Below, piece by piece: positions 34,347-37,210 of a DNA stretch of 37,210 bases. Both the position numbers and the translations under genes were made by a program. The stretch is taken from the NCBI RefSeq assembly GCF_016464375.1, contig NZ_JADDIU010000014.1, forward strand, positions 1-37,210, given 5' to 3'. Under the pieces are notes generated by a model. The model made no database searches. It worked only from the letters and a program-made list of their open reading frames with translations, and was not told the DNA's origin. Origin of the DNA: Bacillus renqingensis. Lineage in GTDB: Bacteria; Bacillota; Bacilli; Bacillales; Cytobacillaceae. Numbering within the stretch: position 1 is the first letter of the stretch; each line of letters starts with the position of its first letter.

Positions 34347-36053
34347 ATGAAAAACTTTGAAAAGTACTCCAGAGGGTATTTTATGCCTCCTGTAAAAAGT
34401 ATGAAATGGACAGAGAAGGAATTTATTACGGAAGCTCCAACGTGGTGCAGTGTTGACCTAAGGGATGGAAATCAGGCATTGGTTGTTCCTATGAACCTAG
34501 AGGAGAAGCTGGAATATTTTCAATTGCTCTTGGAAGTTGGTTTTAAGGAAATCGAAGTGGGCTTTCCTGCTGCATCCGAAACAGAATATACTTTTCTTCG
34601 TACATTGATTGAACAGAATTTGATTCCGGAGGATGTAACGGTTCAAGTACTAACACAGTCGAGAGACCATATTATTGAAAAAACATTTGAAGCCCTCCGA
34701 GGTGTAAACAAGGCGGTCGTCCACCTTTACAATTCGACCTCAGTTGCTCAGCGTGAGCAGGTTTTTAAAAAATCCGAAGATGAGATCATCGACATTGCTG
34801 TAACCGGAGCGAAATTGCTTAAACAATATGCGGCTAAGACGGAAGGGAACTTCCAATTTCAATATTCACCAGAAAGTTTCACAGGCACAGAAATGGAGTT
34901 TGCGCTTGAAATATGTAACCGGGTGTTGGATATCTGGCAGCCTGAAGCGTGCAACAAGGTGATTATCAATCTTCCGGCGACGGTGTCCATGTCCATGCCA
35001 CACGTTTACGCAAGCCAAATTGAATTTATGAGCGATCATTTGAACTACCGTGACAATGTCATCCTGTCTGTTCATCCACACAATGATAGAGGCACAGGAG
35101 TGGCAGATGCAGAGTTTGCCATTCTTGCAGGAGCACAGAGGGTCGAAGGAACCCTGTTTGGTAATGGAGAAAGAACGGGAAATGTTGACATCGTCACTCT
35201 CGCGATCAATATATATTCACATGGGGTAAACCCACAGCTTCATTTTGAAAATATCCGTGAAATCATTGCCAAGTATGAAAAATTAACAAGAATGAGGGTC
35301 CATGAAAGACACCCGTACGGCGGTGAACTCGTATTTACGGCCTTCTCTGGCTCGCATCAGGATGCCATTGCTAAGGGCATGAAATGGCGTGAGGAAAAGG
35401 AACGTCAGTATTGGACGGTCCCTTATCTCTTAATCGATCCAAAGGATATTGGCAGAGAGTATGAAGGGGATATCATCCGGATCAATAGCCAGTCCGGTAA
35501 AGGGGGGATTGGCTACATACTCGAACATCATTATGGGTTGGATCTTCCTGTTAAAATGCGCGAAAGCTTTGGCTATGATGTTAAAAATGTCTCAGACCGT
35601 TTGCATAAAGAGCTTATGCCGAATGAAATCTATGATATTTTTAGTAAAAAATATGTAAATATCGATGATCCTGTCGAGTTCATCCATTACAGGTATACTC
35701 ATAATCAACAATACGAAACGTTTGTATCGATTCGGATCGATAATGAAGTGCACGAATTTACAGGCGTAGGTAATGGAAGACTGGATGCCATCAGCAATGT
35801 GCTTCAAACCTGCTTGGCTATAGAGTTTAAGGATTTAGTTTATAAGGAACATGCTTTAGAATCTGGGTCGCAGTCAAACGCTGTATCGTATGTCGGTATT
35901 ACTGCTTTGGACGGTGCTGTTTATTGGGGCTGCGGCATCGACGCTGATATTATGACTTCTTCTGTAAAAGCGCTGTTTAGCGCCATTAACAACATGATTA
36001 ACAGTGCTCAACTGCCAGTTGAAAAAACAATGATTTCACTTGCAAAGAAATAG
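34347..36053 (+). CDS. leuA: 2-isopropylmalate synthase (LeuA type 2)
   Basis: Condenses acetyl-CoA with 2-oxoisovalerate, the first committed step to leucine. 568 aa, the longer actinobacterial/yeast-like LeuA2 form. The HMGL-like TIM barrel begins with SVDLRDGNQAL at 35-45, where Asp40 binds the metal. HPHNDRGTG at 243-251 supplies the metal histidines, and GNGERTGNVDI follows. The C-terminal LeuA dimer/regulatory domain (about 430-568) contains TGVGNGRLDAISNVL. AGGGTGG sits about 9 nt before the ATG; a TTG three codons upstream is possible. It stands alone behind a leucine T-box rather than in an ilv-leu operon, so it is probably a separately controlled or additional isoenzyme. Confidence 0.93.
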   Translation: MKNFEKYSRGYFMPPVKSMKWTEKEFITEAPTWCSVDLRDGNQALVVPMNLEEKLEYFQLLLEVGFKEIEVGFPAASETEYTFLRTLIEQNLIPEDVTVQVLTQSRDHIIEKTFEALRGVNKAVVHLYNSTSVAQREQVFKKSEDEIIDIAVTGAKLLKQYAAKTEGNFQFQYSPESFTGTEMEFALEICNRVLDIWQPEACNKVIINLPATVSMSMPHVYASQIEFMSDHLNYRDNVILSVHPHNDRGTGVADAEFAILAGAQRVEGTLFGNGERTGNVDIVTLAINIYSHGVNPQLHFENIREIIAKYEKLTRMRVHERHPYGGELVFTAFSGSHQDAIAKGMKWREEKERQYWTVPYLLIDPKDIGREYEGDIIRINSQSGKGGIGYILEHHYGLDLPVKMRESFGYDVKNVSDRLHKELMPNEIYDIFSKKYVNIDDPVEFIHYRYTHNQQYETFVSIRIDNEVHEFTGVGNGRLDAISNVLQTCLAIEFKDLVYKEHALESGSQSNAVSYVGITALDGAVYWGCGIDADIMTSSVKALFSAINNMINSAQLPVEKTMISLAKK

Positions 36054-36069
36054 CGGAATATTATCTTTT

Positions 36070-36101
36070 GGTCTCAAAATTCAATTTTGAGACCGATTTT
36101 T
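36070..36101 (+). terminator. Terminator of leuA
   Basis: Stem GGTCTCAAAATT / AATTTTGAGACC (36070-36081, 36083-36094) followed by GATTTTTG. Confidence 0.85.
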
Positions 36102-36214
36102 GTAAATTGCTTCTGTTTTAGTATCCATTCAGTTTATTTATTTTTTATATAGAAGTTCATCGTTCATATATTTCTGTTCGGTACATACATTTAGAATAGG
36201 TATAGTTAGAAAGA

Positions 36215-36290
36215 ACCAGGGTGAGAGGGGACAGGCTGTACCGCTTGAGAGCAGATGCTGGTTTGCTCAAAACCACTTGAAAGGGTTTAG
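36215..36290 (+). other. Possible structured leader of the TerC-family gene
   Basis: AACCAG (36215-36220) can pair with CTGGTT (36258-36263), enclosing GAGGGGACAGGCTGTACCGC. A second possible stem is AAACC / GGTTT just before the ribosome site. A 11-codon frame (36255-36290, MLVCSKPLERV) ends 9 nt before the terC start. It does not match the yybP-ykoY manganese riboswitch consensus that precedes many genes of this family. TAGAAT at 36192-36197 may be the -10. Confidence 0.35.
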
Positions 36291-36299
36291 GATGAACAG

Positions 36300-37031
36300 A
36301 TGGACTTTCTACAAGAAATTTTAAGAAGTTATAGTACGTTTTTTTCGTTAGAAACGGCAGAGCATGTTTTGACGAATCCTGGAAACTGGGGAGTTATCGG
36401 TACGCTTATTATTCTAGAAGGCTTATTATCTGCAGACAATGCTCTCGTGCTAGCGGTTATGGTGAAGCATTTACCAAAGCCACAACGAAGGAAGGCTCTC
36501 TTTTATGGGATTTTCGGTGCCTATTTTTTTCGCCTAGTGGCTATTGGGTTAGGAGTTACCTTAATTAATATTCCTTGGATTAAAATCGTCTGTGGACACT
36601 ATCTGCTTCTAATTGTCTTTCAAAATCTTTTCATGAAAAGTGATGGAGAAGATATAAAGGCAAATAAGAAAATGGGATTTTGGCGGACGGTTTTAACCGT
36701 CGAATTAATGGATATTGCCTTCAGCATTGACAGTGTGATTGCCACTTTTGGCGTTTCAAATCAAGTCTGGGTCCTGTTTCTGGGAGGAGTATTGGGAATT
36801 TTAATGATGCGTGGAGTAGCGCAGGTTTTCCTAAAATTAATTGAAAAAATCCCTGAATTTGAAGTAACCGCGTTTGTCCTTATTGCTATTATCGGGGTAA
36901 AAATGATCGTTTCTGCATTCGGTTTCCATATGCACGAAATTCTCTTTTTTAGTATTATAATAGCTATTTTCCTTGGCACATTTATTGTTCACTTAATAAA
37001 CGGAAATTCAAGCAATGAATCCAATATTTAA
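36300..37031 (+). CDS. TerC/YkoY-family membrane protein
   Basis: Integral membrane protein of 243 aa with about seven helices. The family hallmarks are present: LEGLLSADNALVLAVMV with Asp46 and Asn47, and ELMDIAFSIDSVIATF with Asp138 and Asp144, acidic residues inside the membrane that bind metal. Bacillus members of this family (YkoY/MeeY, YceF/MeeF) supply Mn2+ to exported proteins and help manganese efflux, so a divalent-metal role is likely. The sequence starts MDFLQEILRSYSTFF. AGGATG about 6 nt before the ATG is the ribosome site. The first helix begins near residue 30 after an amphipathic N-terminus. A terminator lies 70 bp downstream. Confidence 0.9.
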   Translation: MDFLQEILRSYSTFFSLETAEHVLTNPGNWGVIGTLIILEGLLSADNALVLAVMVKHLPKPQRRKALFYGIFGAYFFRLVAIGLGVTLINIPWIKIVCGHYLLLIVFQNLFMKSDGEDIKANKKMGFWRTVLTVELMDIAFSIDSVIATFGVSNQVWVLFLGGVLGILMMRGVAQVFLKLIEKIPEFEVTAFVLIAIIGVKMIVSAFGFHMHEILFFSIIIAIFLGTFIVHLINGNSSNESNI

Positions 37032-37101
37032 AAAAATAAGTTACGAGGGCTTAATGGTAAATTTCCCTTAATTACATGAGTTTTTATGGCTGATTGAACA
37101 G

Positions 37102-37127
37102 GCAGATGCAATTTGCATCTGCTTTTA
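37102..37127 (+). terminator. Terminator of the TerC-family gene
   Basis: Stem GCAGATGCAA / TTGCATCTGC (37102-37111, 37113-37122) followed by TTTTAATA. Nothing else was recognised from here to the end of the window. Confidence 0.8.
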
Positions 37128-37210
37128 ATATATAGATAGTAGTACCTATCTTTTCTTGCAGATTTGTAACTTTTCTGGCTCTTCGCTATTTAGTGTTGAA
37201 AAAACAATAT

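Noticed and set aside
36160..36299. yybP-ykoY manganese riboswitch before the TerC-family gene
   Set aside because: Expected from the gene family, but the diagnostic GGGGAGTAG and partner loop sequences are absent. Listed only as an unassigned leader.

Overview
The window looks like chromosome from a low-GC Gram-positive spore former of the family Bacillaceae (Bacillus or Neobacillus type). The reasons are strong AAAGGAGG-type ribosome binding sites, frequent TTG and GTG starts, intrinsic terminators, T-box and S-box-like leaders, and close resemblance to B. subtilis modules: bceRSAB, yxdJKLM-yxeA, the cysH-cysP-sat-cysC-sumT-sirB order, cysJI, vmlR, yezD and fbpA. No rRNA, tRNA, CRISPR array, phage gene or insertion sequence was seen.

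Layout. 1-1.4 kb: the His/Gly-rich C-terminus of a truncated gene, a 64-aa hypothetical gene, and a two-gene minus-strand operon of short helical proteins. 1.5-3.6 kb: acetoacetate-CoA ligase. 3.6-8.2 kb (minus): a complete BceRSAB-type peptide-antibiotic sensing and detoxification module, with an inverted repeat of BceR-operator type upstream of bceA. 8.4-11.1 kb: an MFS transporter, a small FbpA-family gene and a metallo-beta-lactamase-fold hydrolase. 11.2-21.6 kb: assimilatory sulfate reduction together with siroheme synthesis. This runs sirC, an S-box-like leader with yezD, cysH, cysP, sat, cysC, sumT, sirB, a tandem-repeat spacer, cysJ and cysI. Together these genes import sulfate, activate it to APS/PAPS, reduce it to sulfite and then sulfide, and make the siroheme that CysI needs. 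21.6-23.8 kb (minus): an EcsC-family protein, L-lactate dehydrogenase and a 49-codon remnant of a lactate permease. 24.0-28.8 kb: a second Bce-like module of Yxd type ending in yxeA. 28.8-30.8 kb: a VmlR-like ABC-F ribosome-protection gene behind an apparent leader-peptide attenuator. 30.9-33.9 kb: a lipoprotein, a pentapeptide-repeat protein, a coiled-coil protein and a tandem GNAT protein. 34.0-36.1 kb: a leucine T-box followed by 2-isopropylmalate synthase. 36.2-37.1 kb: a TerC/YkoY-type membrane protein.

The most interesting non-coding signals are five. (1) The vmlR leader has four segments with mutually exclusive pairings and a 29-codon leader frame. (2) Three tandem repeats of about 53 nt sit between sirB and cysJ, each able to form a short stem that appears to co-vary. 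(3) An S-box-like leader ends in a terminator that overlaps the obvious start of yezD, pointing to a CTG start. (4) A palindromic 13-mer family occurs at four gene ends. (5) A decayed lactate permease lies just upstream of ldh.

Antibiotic defence is a clear theme: two Bce-type modules and one ABC-F protein lie within about 27 kb. Everything here was read by eye, without database searches or folding software. Family names rest on recognised motifs and gene order.
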